A stretch of DNA of 64,000 nt from a virus: positions 124,001 to 188,000 of IMG/VR virus record IMGVR_UViG_3300032293_002041; one strand, 5' to 3'. This document shows, one piece after another, positions 33,701 through 36,079 of this stretch. Positions within the stretch are counted from its first letter, which is position 1, and every line of letters begins with the position of its first letter. The translations under genes were made by a program, and so were the position numbers. Below the pieces are notes generated by a model. It saw nothing but the letters and a program-made list of their open reading frames with translations. It was not told the origin of the DNA and did not search any database.

Positions 33701-35988
33701 GTCTTACCTGGATACTCTTTCCATGATTCAAGGGCATTATCTGGTGGTTTTTTCTTATTTTTAGATTTTACACTTTTTACTATTCCTGATTGATTAGTAG
33801 GATTTCTTTGGTTAAATCTTTGTATATCTGATGAATATCTATTCACAGAGGAACTAGGAGTAATTCCTCCGCTATTCCTATTCAAAGAGTGTAAATTACT
33901 AACCCCAATATTTTGTACAGCGCTCTTTCTCATGACAAACTCGCCAGGAGTTAACTTTGCAGAAACAGTGTCTCCATTACCAAAACCAGTAACATATCCA
34001 CCAGCAGCAAAATGTCGAATTGGACCACCCTCAGAGGCTCTTTGTGTCGGCGCTCCTCTAAATCCTCTTCCAAAACCACCAGCAAACTGAGTAATAGCCT
34101 GAGCACCTCTAAGTGCTGCAAATAATCCAACGAGAGGAATCAAGCCTTTAGCAGCATCTGCGACCTTTATTAAAGCGCTAGCTAAATCTAATCCAACTTT
34201 AACTATATTTTGGAAACTATCAGTATTACCAACACTTCTAATTAATGCTAAAAATTCTTGTCTAACTTTTGCTATTTGAATAGCCAATGCCATCTGACCC
34301 TTAGCAGCATCATCGGCTAGAGATCCTTGTCCTTGCTGGGCGATTTTTAAAGCTTCTTGTGCCGTAGAAAATTGTTGAATAAGTGGTAATACTTTACCAA
34401 TCTGTCGAAATCCACCAAGTTCTTCAACTATCTGAGAAAATTTAAGATCTCTGGGATCTAATCTGGATAATCCTTCGCTTAATCTTTGAACGGCAACATA
34501 TGGTCCAACGAATTTACCTTCTAAATCAGTTAATGTTACTCCAAATTCTTTTAGAGCTTCAATAGTATCTCCTCTCTGAATTCTAGTAAAAATTGTTCTT
34601 AATCCAGTTGCAATAGTCTCAGCGCTTTCACGAGTTGTGGCTCGTATACTAGTAAATACAGCAATGAATTCATTTAAAGCTTCTGTTCCTTCACTAACTC
34701 CTCTACTAGAAGCAGCAAATACACCGCCGGTACGCTGAATTGCGGTAATAATATCGCTAGCTTCTACGGCGAATTTAGCGGCAACGGAGTTGATAGATCC
34801 TAGAGCACCCTCAAGTTGTGAGGTAGTAATGCCAAACTGTCTCATTAAAGCAATAGATCCTTCTACAGTTTGATTCATATCATCAAAGGATGGAGCCAAA
34901 GCACTAAGAGCTAATGCTTTAAGTGCTCTTTCAGTATCTCTGGCTGTTAGTCCGGCCTGAGCCAAAGTAACAGTAGCTGTTGTTAGCTCATTTGATGAGA
35001 CACCAAAAGAGGTTGATAAATCATTAACTGTTTTTGTAATATTTGCTAGATTCACTTTTGTATCACCAGTAACCTGGCTAATTCTAGTTAATTGAAGATC
35101 ATAGTCTATAAAAGCACTAATGCCATTTTTAATAGCGTTTGTGATACCATAAATAACACTAGTTACTGCGCTAAAAGCAGCAAAACGCCTGACAGCCAAA
35201 CCAGCTTGTCTTCCAAAGTTTTCAATTTCATTACCCGCTAGACCTACATTATTAGCGGCAGTTCTAGCGGCATTACCAGCATTTCCTAAATTAATATTTA
35301 TATTTCCTAGGTTAACTCTACTAGCAGCCCCCATAGCCGCTGTTAATGATGCAATAGAAGCTGCTGCGCTAGAAGCGGAGGTTGCCGTTTGTACCAATAC
35401 TCCATTCAAAGTTCTTAAATTTGCGGTATATGTTCCAATACCTCTTAATGAGGCTGCATTAATTCCAACATTAACAGTTGCGTTAATAGAACCTAGTTGT
35501 CTACGAATATTTGACGCTACTTGTCTTATGGATGCTGCTGAAGCATTAATATTAACACTAGCATTTATATTGCCTAGTTGTCGTCTTATTGCTGAAGATG
35601 CTTGTCTAATAGAGGATGTTGACGCATTTACTGTCACATTAGTACTGATATTTTTAAATTGAGATCTTATATTTGCTGCTGATCTTCTAATTGATGAAGC
35701 GTCTGCTTTTACTTGAACATCTGAGGTTATTGTGCCGAGCCTTTGTCTAATATCTCTAGATAGATTTCTGACTGAGCCAGCATTAACTCTTACATTTATT
35801 TCTGCCGATAAATTACCAATCTGTCTTCTTATGTCATTTGCAATAGCTCTCACAGAAGCACGATTAACTGTAGGACTAACATTAACACTAACTGATCCTA
35901 CCTGTCTTTTAATATCAGCAACAACCGTTCTAATATTAGACGGTCCTCTTAAATTAATTTCTGCGGTTAAATTAAATCCTTTGGCCAT
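12787..35988 (-). CDS. Giant modular tail tape measure protein (7733 aa)
   Basis: The tape measure protein sets tail length and is ejected at infection. Residues 18-179 are six 27-residue repeats; residues about 250-640 are the TP901-1-type tape measure core, with hydrophobic segments following. Then come modules: P-loop G1084-T1091 and nucleotidyltransferase G1250-H1259 with ISGTAAR at 1391; HAD D1706/D1708, T1770, D1825-1827; ADP-ribosyltransferase-like STS at 2271-2273 and ExE at 2344-2346; HEMTH at 2657-2661; long coiled coils 2960-4150; EF-hand loops at 5411 and 5793; HELGH at 6783-6787. GG-x-x-QRF linkers and nine DTVPA-LTPGEF cassettes separate them. The C-terminus returns to an amphipathic helix. 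Start ATG at 35988 follows AAAGGA. At 0.15 nm per residue it would span about 1.16 micrometres if fully extended. Tape measure identity is secure; activities are predictions. Confidence 0.95.
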   Translation of the reverse strand: MAKGFNLTAEINLRGPSNIRTVVADIKRQVGSVSVNVSPTVNRASVRAIANDIRRQIGNLSAEINVRVNAGSVRNLSRDIRQRLGTITSDVQVKADASSIRRSAANIRSQFKNISTNVTVNASTSSIRQASSAIRRQLGNINASVNINASAASIRQVASNIRRQLGSINATVNVGINAASLRGIGTYTANLRTLNGVLVQTATSASSAAASIASLTAAMGAASRVNLGNININLGNAGNAARTAANNVGLAGNEIENFGRQAGLAVRRFAAFSAVTSVIYGITNAIKNGISAFIDYDLQLTRISQVTGDTKVNLANITKTVNDLSTSFGVSSNELTTATVTLAQAGLTARDTERALKALALSALAPSFDDMNQTVEGSIALMRQFGITTSQLEGALGSINSVAAKFAVEASDIITAIQRTGGVFAASSRGVSEGTEALNEFIAVFTSIRATTRESAETIATGLRTIFTRIQRGDTIEALKEFGVTLTDLEGKFVGPYVAVQRLSEGLSRLDPRDLKFSQIVEELGGFRQIGKVLPLIQQFSTAQEALKIAQQGQGSLADDAAKGQMALAIQIAKVRQEFLALIRSVGNTDSFQNIVKVGLDLASALIKVADAAKGLIPLVGLFAALRGAQAITQFAGGFGRGFRGAPTQRASEGGPIRHFAAGGYVTGFGNGDTVSAKLTPGEFVMRKSAVQNIGVSNLHSLNRNSGGITPSSSVNRYSSDIQRFNQRNPTNQSGIVKSVKSKNKKKPPDNALESWKEYPGKTDLAHFGNSTPLTPAQFREYLNRKVRAKGSSISRDTPTRSSKLTPSLDVAQKQFKIPDISEASNKQLQSIIDEIGISQKSPILLSLPTLTNQALKSSGSGTISSKLAAWMISHPKVLLSGHLEKSSRRSLDRIKLSDLAYGITSQIFANTITKKIPKKPLVKDSDLKNIPNNFWPLLSADKQLYLENRADIVWKRIARGDRKGTQDRQESTQKLTGLSQNPRNIRRREERAYDKATELAISRRRNLGGSIQRFPIGGEVKPVSRTRTIGIIDSDDWKEDPIVAAQMKMMGIAKLDEYKVYMSNLVAERRKSGAIGRLRTVFGVAASGKTTAAYGGSRSQEADNARLRKTTRKAIRVPSDLEGLDEVIDTTSVLGPRNAASLIASDRIRNLSSRSKASQDAILVRRDDRDRRSESGIPDPSGRNYGLFKRKPGATKSAPVDTGIDEAWLAASEVSGVDPKRVITTDVATGKRIGAPNVRTPKKTAVFQGALRPTTAGHVEAIMQGAKKSKISPEDTVIYISGNTPIDPFNRDDQKERTAILPQTSSTGPSAVGMAQAVLGSKGFNISAAPKGIAPGVFPKAFKIEGQEDSYIVPKGDGNVAYMGDDKTDAAVSRNLSLGYKSIQIARDGISGTAARAAIMSNDVEAMKKLLTPEGIAYLKPYMATIQKRPKLLDAILKRIEENAQKGRGRAGRYSSTLAELSTLPARVTAKTPLDVAERVKYLREQRDRDEAILGRRAARMLPKIERLGRSSGGATQRFEEGGTATPAVKASTGDIIKLLGIERAAAVGGIRATDVYTALKTTKPTPQQAASKAAILAEFTKEKTSLAKKAEASETRKRNKATAKGLVFGAAGLFGSAFAAQPVTQTIQDNRLKDPTKQHTVSIYSGIYKNQKRASSIDASFDKAIGTIPMQQAQKEKRSEMTAQKKRVGMILGGFESGRELALDFDRTLAFGADKILADPKQPRFSEFSDTAKVTEALGKAKLSVLGRQLASLVAKKPELLKNIRVITARPKATLPLIQTWLTSKGLPIQAGQFKGFGGPNVSGSDIAKLKAAELTPGSIFVDDDKRNTSVARKRADEGIDVYRYRGVKKLKEDTQSLEDIESLKGSLLEAFIRRLGAVGSPKGRGFDFMTGLGRVSQKFEPKLPPNIPTDVKRTLAGPSTIKDNIVTYLKNVKGFNNGGAVQSFMAGGVAQAKNSGGLIQRFIDGGWVKRMQQQSPKDLNKELVLLDSTLDLFGFQRKVPVSTFSKSAPFMEDAGIREVKERISSIKEFLASKTPQKKEKTKKEIVLPKAPSGISDYLKSLIEENQIYDITGNYDGVVKQALNKAYKGNLGPGNKQQNMDKVGPKSIVSFAPNREYIDVSVGSLEKDIEYIDKVKKLKGKDSQRLAANKGYSISDMLDAVRAYQAIGLDSAINTALGKKDDLSQSLADTSGLNKTERKKLGPAVDKPLSSFVGSLDAAMQFSLPEKLYSGIGASKQKLFIESAGVKVNKLEDTKKLVGKTVSIPSFLSTSEVPATAESFARTGMMTIETNKKAKGLNPERAKTDTINRDKSKIRKTNQRLIADSLGKGRADENYADDYDIEVEYILPRNSKFKVKNIEANDNSEEGGNILESLNMDWAVKMLNRGGMVQKFMAGGAATKTRKPKEVFGTGETIFPPSISKAYAKDQQTAEENLRAKLAWDKYPKNERIMVDDDKVKQSFQQPFDKARFTASFKEKISRDTLFDRMSDFAKFVGLPQEDLTVALPLQLDFGASKRGGGLSGYGSAQFQRDATGVRPYEGYDLSKSGYGEKQKQEAYGLKKLIETKEKEIKKITKTPTETFDDGSFSFDSNAYQKANGELDSLKKRSFELSKVKSAAEKSVLSEQQAISATTGRGTLSFASSMGYSSDTKNDVLYHEMTHQLFQGLRTKSADSFNRYRSRVSSLFSGDNNDLADAFDALTANGGYSSADVVYGRSYKSRSMDQMLSNYYRTLGDSSRDATPVSVDMTKDLSALNMQARTTRRAREYRPINPKINQALLQGGPKFGTTQEVIDRMEDSGKEEFLTTLIENLPRLDDRLQSILDSTLTELLGGAGIKRRKYAVGGMAQFAGGGHSSDTVPALVSNGEAYVPPETARAIGYGKLAQMNKADRNGMSRFASGGISVIKGPGTGTSDSIPANLPVGSFIIREKATKALGLRNGGSVGGPVSTQEFATGGAVQRLFIGGLLNPPPAARPNLGGMNDAEAQRVVGVVNTVNEQLGQLATVLQDLGVTSGDTARLMQRGTQATYAQAIQATEADIRRARIAGASAQQIAAAESMLRNIRQQADRDIRARRASVDTPGGARASLGSLGGQDLQKIDFRADILRQQMTETERNRLASQTRTRRGATVRRYSDEQVEERLQRRAGRINRQSYEQATTQVTGGRVNLGAVGLTGDDAQRYIQQSMKDRNTLAQMDMTYIPQRAAQIRQQLAAERGVSGDRNAMRRLSAQALRMAEQEARDRANTARATAMAAGAAGPGGGAGSGVTRGIGMAFGLQMAGSLIAQQINPETSSSNAQLSAGLQGGTNMLATGTMIGSNIMEMFPSMTRLLGPISLLTTAALAAGQAFMDARNASIEFEKKLATNKAAESLEKVSKGLEKLGTDLKNIKLQEEITKNLLDATHQVKNSLSIDRNTAKAFWVNMFDAFFFENKGNQGAAARSKILEKEGTIAYMRTTSYGQMLGGNFTNPSEAAAQATQSSTQRLIPAEAQANSKAFADTANATMQLLESKVKSGTDINELVSENSAEWKLHREAIARSNAATEQEILTIENMIGIEEKERESRKASVMQAYAESEVRKKIAATQNALAQKDLENTTNTFSRSFTRMFANMEQAIGKASFSLSQMTNDIDLLSSALTGQAQTGKSQIATANILQNQRAYSEPEVEKARGDAASLFGADAKVMKGLLGVGETIESTVMSTLNKNLRERPGINNEVLATKVDREVKSALEGLSLPPDLSDQLSKEVSKALEGLRTEGDNKIDFADLNNKLGSLSKVVDTAKQAQDIAVKALENYQNALNMYSDNINKITDLQVSRNSRLIKSQDIQLSATLNLNKALGQTNNSTNAKTIRDAKVSALTGGSTNITDIENNIFSLNTRRESLEVASNAAGARGATGAEDVIKFKTEMVSTNTALRQNIEALKMLAESTDVAAEAMDKIEQAQQKQSGRVSFIEKLVTSTPEELNSLNGAFARLNNNMRGQINDIRDSQSAQKAYREAIDQGASGFEAMKAAQAAFANDRKETLGALQDILPFLGNSQQGNSIKADVLQSMLQESGVGVSPIFQQVLNTLRNPQADPATQSAIQEYKQANNLQSLANQSLARMDETLSNQLANKSAKALVDALKGTVLSFDSAQLKDLNNHVSEINAKIPKNPNPPVGKASGGVIYAAAGMGIDFAPQGTDTVPAMLTPGEFVVNRAATQANLPLLNAINSKKYSGGGSVRYYASGGYVSNLTKNEFKDTENLESTKEKYLDPKFVKNDLNTALIKYVYKGPRTTIRSQAGAPEADFYDSGKSSIKANSDSAIMAGSAPNIVMVSNGYAYDNSNPRFDVNEMGQLGAVLSNATNSNTFNEDHVSRKDYNKFYREKLIEFNNNTLRANLWNTEGSFNGNPPSAVGGDPYKPTSQTSEPIGLILSTNKEFKPSAFSSDDDTKDILKIYGILSNASIGVGALAGLSAAAISIGTLGAGIPLGLAIAAAGTAGGAGLGGSLGRSYSIVSTNASSKGIAIKSGGGDTFVPPESYSANGAEWIQKNASSLKEKYNENRITFQKSLDFAIDPTKATFEKGSENLSVARTAEKLSNIYNDRSSMEIFGANDSSLDFDGLGASENISTLYLLKKKYNQDIINKLNSIRDIDTFRNASQFKKIQLAFSGRAKQEPAWAGNIPMDIGILDDTNSMKQQKEFPWIGDTDPSLFLTSIKAEIDKDRKETLTGKKFGFSQELVGPKSATYTIKLPTPIGGVNIPYEMSYLKYRGPRYNGSGKQDDLGFNIDAVGNREFLPDSNKFVYLIQSGGTSKNPFKNLDNNTHSYFKGNAELLETDIFNPLNLVNDPNIQNLITSINNPNAPLNQDDIIAKIRNTTASIDLESYLKSSNRPDGVNDNINVFANNNPIGKVDIPIGDFLSDIIPQLLEARKNKAKESGQTVVNAQSRSTPLTNLVQNFPKITRGALSLFGRRKIPGFANGWLFNDIRGLPGVGGRPVRNDLDATEASRYIAGVFNEAATDVSQLSNMANSPQQYQNMKESYLLLSGAYSAFDGIASGNTRFLQSVTNGAEGNFETAFRSLGMGMAFQQAASRQLSEDFKSQIAGQLKGTKIASIGADGSIQYQDFKDQVPKDYNDLVSLGLNPYNEFANTNTRTTLINKLGYDISIGRDSSGMSYYDPRTLAFITSNLKILRSWYGGENKWPGQDSFFDQGSDPKTRTIKLITSLSTPEGVDLRNKASVANRDLGLSSTYGDIPDINYFTEKMMANATIPTFKANGGMIYASEGQFVNFQPRGTDTVPAMLTPGEFVVNAKSTAQNLPLLRSINNGGVKGLSKGGVAYLSEGGISHRSMNPLTGDRTLEKGDDLGKKYRINSGIYDYLTLETKMPDWLTSLNNLSFDANSMRFFSDASFYKALTQIREATDLRSLQDLSYDFVKGFKYRDYNKDNRLSGFDFTTHLSKTDGILGLIDPDVGGDFQPKDLVKWRTTKAKLKAKSSAARVVKNLTPDLENLRDILSDQKPAGENNNPEFKNRNHYESPAALLNIVVSQWKKERQQEKNRLKSQQVLEQYIQQSQTPMRPYLDRNFDDINVASVVKDILTKQKTPDTENLVSWLENTELAKSTAEKIQELLPARKASDLTGQESSRLELLGIELPPGDKVADASTLIDTVKNLIKNGPEAFMIGMEGETKRSKGKSLIYSLLAQSARIQGINNLIKARALFSGSDASVRKTAYGDMARVDSNTVYKDQTRTPENFRGREDNVARPGQFKLGIMHDRLIEPVKDAAIPGSGPNGKETSAERTERKNRARMANGRGRSAIRDLDLWDDNKDGKISFTEYNRRFLGSRDPKAKSFKVETAERKILFDKIDVNKKNGFIDPAEFPNMVGKPLRYADIDTEREGKELGDTLGTQRDRRGSQKLAYDKIDKAIISSVKSLFKEDFQKLYPDSFTKASEYLEENIASPRIKKLEGISEPTQKRQILADLASDQNNRDWGLFVKAEEELDYLRIKIKQDPYLFPRLVNKAYTKDLTRPQDILHNANINYDNTLDKSGWATINKADVFETIWQDYKLSSSNYSNLDSLEKTYRLKNELNSKEMAEDQQRSEEAEKLITKARDRRKYKKDLTKKTLRGLSVPESYFEDRVYTKLWRGKYKDYYDVPDPTLAGHIDMYNTLIPFGEDGRLSKPTEEQENDFYKKVNNGSTRKKVIYASNGMLIPYQPRGTDTVPAMLTPGEFVVNARATARNLPLLHSINEGSAPGYSNGGIVYLADGAQVGVPSPQKSAKTSSDFRTEQEKIRYTRETAYRLSKVDKTSQNTENLSEGIAGGNREILSVARSVLSSMTTNTKNKNSNSSSRINPNLKNNTIPDLDNDNRFNKIDSDNNILLQTLNSMKDLLYSQKLDALGNTKKIIAVIYDLFNGSNFRGALGKNQVKNLNNEATNAANLFNSGGIVYASNGQLMPYSPRGTDTVPAMLTPGEFVVNRSATRANLPLLQTINSSNGGLINYLSDGGMSTLDASIQKDFRDSMTDAKAARFAAMSEEKFTDIFKRGLTKRDNALRHEANLNAMVERIREGRKSGIGDAPQKSALAQQMMFLRDGRRRPVPSEKMLKKWSYIDALAGRKRQDGGHISVPPVRASENEIAAFLNSLGRRNVKPIQGPAMPPPVRRENNAVSEVLTDLAIERGKSSPRRMYEYLSLAKPFLGDSPTPLETGLSNKDYVNSPAFQEALGRRDTMVNIENRFEREDAKKTLGHKLLKYTSGDKGRAALNKILTGARYKNATMRVGDTGMTPVGDGDLGRTERTTGNIVFNKPLISRGLVDHELGHTIQGALPPDKQSQLTGGGDGKIATLPSAVRSFVLKMAKDPEYQAINTYPGHSLMGKKKDEIFPVMLQVMDKPLFNKHGGESALRAMMKVMGFNKGGVVYAADGGMPGPLTKLDTRRKEKLEEEYTKKIKDEEIKALGFLGLPPDPTPEQMEEVLGRNSEKAKKLIEQAIVKANGKPYTHRINKEYNIKLPRFPRLTEELRKRSWPLVKEQEKPNPFEIPVKEDPLNPTKPFDANEPRVYYKGKPIVTKANGGVIYASTGTLVNYQPRGTDTVPAMLTPGEFVVNAKATEQHLPLLHAINNGQKYMSKGGILYAQEGAVVGAGLPNDEKEMNRKKRERMALAGIDPKNRTEEQQGRLEKLRTETGWYSDDNVARREKNTRIALAGIDPKKRTDEQEKKLKNLRGSDPTWDEANNKNVERKQRLQEERMKDEKSRTNLDNKYINDFLLSGAENAEEWFTNNLPGIKQPRLEGLIQKIEEMKAQGVKEGIKDKVKLGNLENKYIRDYLESGSDDAESWFGENYPGLRGARAEAVIEGAMQQQKQNNGNASDDLVGVKVPVKEREISGENEATVPAEVPAVQGKSSDADKQTMEQNKAEKDKKAKDRQAELQYYKNNSSPFMSLYTKLSKEVEENPERFELFNPNAIRDELKVEDIVKERRSKWEDLAGDAKASKAKALFDTDLETFKVLNNMTANAQEGLDILDQYPAGKGRQIKNRPILFILQKQLQAGSIAAQNLDQAWNILRVNDQLQFKSQAAPSNTNVVDAVPDSAGGIIYANNGMMIPYSPRGTDTVPAMLTPGEFVVNRSATQANLPLLRAINNNRYANGGQVGAVNYLYTGGQATSEAGGGGGVSNNNRSESTSLNFDGLSKFTTKFEAFIGQLQSINPIINMQGTHTVVVEFGASASVFKGMEEGLQRYVVSQVNAALNNVNNTLNNSIEGSIDRVQYIA
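13117..13323 (-). repeat. DTVPAMLTPGEFVVN cassette, copy F
   Basis: GGIIYANNGMMIPYSPRGTD (G7573), LTPGEFVVN, NLPLLRAINNN and YLYTGG. Last copy, followed only by the C-terminal amphipathic helix of the tape measure. Confidence 0.9.
14020..14640 (-). repeat. Two pairs of internal repeats near tape measure C-terminus
   Basis: ALAGIDPKxRTxEQxxxLxxLR occurs twice (about 14550-14625 and 14425-14500), then NKYIxDxLxSGxxxAExWF occurs twice (about 14212-14320 and 14030-14140). Both pairs are charged and helical. They look like two separate local duplications placed one after the other. Confidence 0.75.
14681..14877 (-). repeat. DTVPAMLTPGEFVVN cassette, copy E
   Basis: GGVIYASTGTLVNYQPRGTD (G7055), LTPGEFVVN, NLPLLHAINNG and YAQEG. 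A half copy (GGVVYAADGG, about 15310-15340) lies upstream without the LTPGEF core. Confidence 0.9.
15349..15879 (-). other. HELGH metallopeptidase-like module inside tape measure
   Basis: Residues about 6704-6880. GLVDHELGHTIQGALP gives an HExxH zinc site at H6783, E6784, H6787. A Glu in KKDEIFP about 70 residues later could be the third ligand, as in gluzincins, but this is a guess. It differs in flanking sequence from the HEMTH module, so the two are not simple duplicates. Confidence 0.58.
15880..16560 (-). other. GC-rich, probably imported segment within the tape measure
   Basis: Four consecutive 60-base lines (16201-16440) have about 47, 48, 55 and 50% GC by hand count, against about 25% for a line at 17041. 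The stretch encodes residues about 6477-6703, Arg-, Met- and Pro-rich and helical, with no recognised domain. It begins just after cassette D and leads into the HELGH module, so it may be part of one transferred unit. Confidence 0.65.
16567..16755 (-). repeat. DTVPAMLTPGEFVVN cassette, copy D
   Basis: GGIVYASNGQLMPYSPRGTD (G6429), LTPGEFVVN, NLPLLQTIN and YLSDGG. The GC-rich island starts within about ten bases of its end. Confidence 0.9.
17284..17479 (-). repeat. DTVPAMLTPGEFVVN cassette, copy C
   Basis: IYASNGMLIPYQPRGTDTV (G6186), then LTPGEFVVN, NLPLLHSIN and YLADG. Followed by a short (about 170 residue) Asn/Ser-rich module. Confidence 0.9.
18577..18612 (-). other. Canonical EF-hand calcium loop in tape measure (second)
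   Basis: Residues 5793-5804 read DDNKDGKISFTE, a full match to the EF-hand pattern (D1, N3, D5, G6, I8, E12). A degenerate partner begins at D5835 (DVNKKNGFIDPAE), 42 residues on, a spacing typical of paired EF-hands. Confidence 0.7.
19723..19758 (-). other. EF-hand-like calcium loop in tape measure (first)
   Basis: Residues 5411-5422 read DYNKDNRLSGFD. Positions 1, 3, 5 and 12 carry acidic or amide ligands and position 8 is Leu, as in an EF-hand loop, though position 6 is Asn instead of Gly and position 12 is Asp. Confidence 0.5.
20047..20250 (-). repeat. DTVPAMLTPGEFVVN cassette, copy B
   Basis: GGMIYASEG, QPRGTDTVPAMLTPGEFVVN (G5264), NLPLLRSINNGG and YLSEGG. Starts the EF-hand-bearing module. 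Confidence 0.9.
22555..22692 (-). other. Hydrophobic Gly/Ala segment in tape measure
   Basis: Residues about 4433-4478 form a long uncharged stretch of Ile, Gly, Ala and Leu (starting IGVGALAGLSAAAISIG) long enough for two membrane passes. Such segments in tape measures are thought to help form the channel through which DNA crosses the membrane. It lies inside an otherwise unrecognised module (residues 4222-5240). Confidence 0.6.
23332..23529 (-). repeat. DTVPAMLTPGEFVVN cassette, copy A
   Basis: About 66 residues: GGVIYAAAG, then a short proline-containing stretch, GTDTVPAMLTPGEFVVN (first Gly 4171), NLPLLNAIN and a closing YYASGG. At the DNA level the central 42 bases are around 80% identical among the six well-kept copies. 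It separates the coiled-coil rod from the next module. Confidence 0.9.
23539..27111 (-). other. Long helical/coiled-coil central rod of the tape measure
   Basis: Residues about 2960-4150 are rich in Ala, Gln, Glu, Lys and Arg with heptad-like spacing and almost no glycine clusters, as expected for the rod that fills the tail tube. A hydrophobic Gly/Ala segment at about residues 3263-3346 (25951-26202), including GPISLLTTAALAAGQAF, could insert in a membrane during ejection. No enzyme motif is visible here, in contrast to the flanking modules. Confidence 0.6.
27170..27462 (-). repeat. Two diverged DTVPA cassettes of the tape measure
   Basis: Adjacent diverged copies read SDTVPALVSNGEAYVPPE (about 27380-27440) and TSDSIPANLPVGSFIIRE (about 27195-27270). 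They match the motif more generally seen in phage tape measures (SDSIPA-LSNGEYV) better than the LTPGEFVVN copies in the C-terminal half, so they may be older copies. Confidence 0.7.
27469..28791 (-). other. HEMTH metallopeptidase-like module inside tape measure
   Basis: Residues about 2400-2840. VLYHEMTHQLFQG places an HExxH zinc site at H2657, E2658, H2661 on a hydrophobic helix. A third ligand is not obvious from sequence alone. The module sits between the linkers at 2388 and 2843, the latter running directly into a diverged DTVPA cassette. Possible roles are cell-wall, periplasmic or self-cleavage proteolysis. Confidence 0.55.
28831..29841 (-). other. Possible ADP-ribosyltransferase module inside tape measure
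   Basis: Residues about 2050-2386. The hallmarks of R-S-E class ARTs appear in order: FLSTSEVP with S2271-T2272-S2273, and EVEYILPRNSKF with E2344 and E2346 (ExE) followed by the usual LPxxxxF strand. The expected N-terminal Arg seems replaced: the matching stretch reads KLYSGIG with S2232. Activity is therefore uncertain; the fold assignment rests on the two later motifs. Confidence 0.5.
30409..30921 (-). other. HAD-superfamily phosphatase-like module inside tape measure
   Basis: Residues about 1690-1860 contain the ordered HAD motifs. Motif I is LALDFDRTLAFG with D1706 and D1708, motif II is VITARP with T1770, and motif IV is FVDDDKRN with D1825-D1827. Spacing fits a HAD phosphatase with a short cap, comparable to the phosphatase half of polynucleotide kinase-phosphatases. 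Both catalytic aspartates are intact. It lies between the linkers at 1514 and 1941. Confidence 0.75.
31450..32931 (-). other. P-loop plus nucleotidyltransferase module inside tape measure
   Basis: Residues about 1020-1513, between two linkers. A Walker A motif GVAASGKT is at 1084-1091. A nucleotidyltransferase signature GALRPTTAGH is at 1250-1259, equivalent to the GxxxPxxxGH of NadM/CoaD-type adenylyltransferases, and the matching second motif ISGTAAR is at 1391-1397, like the ISSTxxR motif that binds phosphate. The two motifs are about 135 residues apart, as in that family. The kinase part is shorter and less certain. Nothing similar is expected in an ordinary tape measure. Confidence 0.62.
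33868..33985 (-). repeat. First, diverged LTPGEF cassette of the tape measure
   Basis: Residues about 668-707 read GDTVSAKLTPGEFVMRKSAV followed by a helix and a GG. It is the first copy, directly after the core domain and the linker at 654, and before the first non-core module. Confidence 0.75.
34069..35241 (-). other. TP901-1-type tape measure core domain
   Basis: Residues about 250-640 of the tape measure protein carry the conserved core of phage tail tape measure proteins: a run of helices with the ISQVTGD, FGVSSNEL, TLAQAGL and IFTRIQRGDTIEAL stretches, followed by a hydrophobic GLIPLVGLFAALRGAQAI segment. This is what identifies the whole protein as a tape measure and not a fibre. Confidence 0.88.
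35452..35937 (-). repeat. Six 27-residue N-terminal repeats of the tape measure
   Basis: Residues 18-179 are six head-to-tail copies of 81 bases, each of the form SxRxxxxxIRRQLGxIxAxVNV. Each likely folds as a short helix followed by a strand. A seventh partial copy (SLRGIG) follows. The period is constant and the frame is kept. They lie ahead of the tape measure core, the end that usually contacts the tail tip or hub. Confidence 0.85.
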
Positions 35989-36008
35989 ATAAATTATCCT
36001 TTATGTTC

Positions 36009-36049
36009 AAAAAAAGAACACCATGCTGCGGAGTAGCAACATGGTGCTC
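36009..36049 (-). terminator. Strong intrinsic terminator between chaperone genes and tape measure
   Basis: Read on the minus strand, a 14-base stem (arms 36036-36049 and 36016-36029, two G-U wobbles) closes a six-base loop (36030-36035) and is followed by seven T residues (36009-36015). It lies after the stop at 36080 and just before the ribosome binding site of the tape measure gene. It would end most transcripts from the tail tube and chaperone genes and let a fraction read through into the tape measure. Confidence 0.9.
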
Positions 36050-36079
36050 AAGTGTGAAAACTTTAACAAAGAATTATCG

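Larger units (their letters stand above)
27129..34029 (-). repeat. Set of GG-x-x-QRF-x-x-GG linkers between tape measure modules
   Basis: A short linker recurs with first Gly at residues 654 (GGPIRHFAAGG), 1009 (GGSIQRFPIGG), 1514 (GGATQRFEEGG), 1941 (GGAVQSFMAGG), 1959 (GGLIQRFIDGG), 2388 (GGMVQKFMAGG), 2843 (GGMAQFAGGG) and 2954 (GGAVQRLFIGG). Six of the eight are near-isomorphic. The enzyme-like motifs fall between consecutive linkers, so the linkers seem to mark module borders. The span given covers all copies; the sequence between them is not repetitive. Confidence 0.75.
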
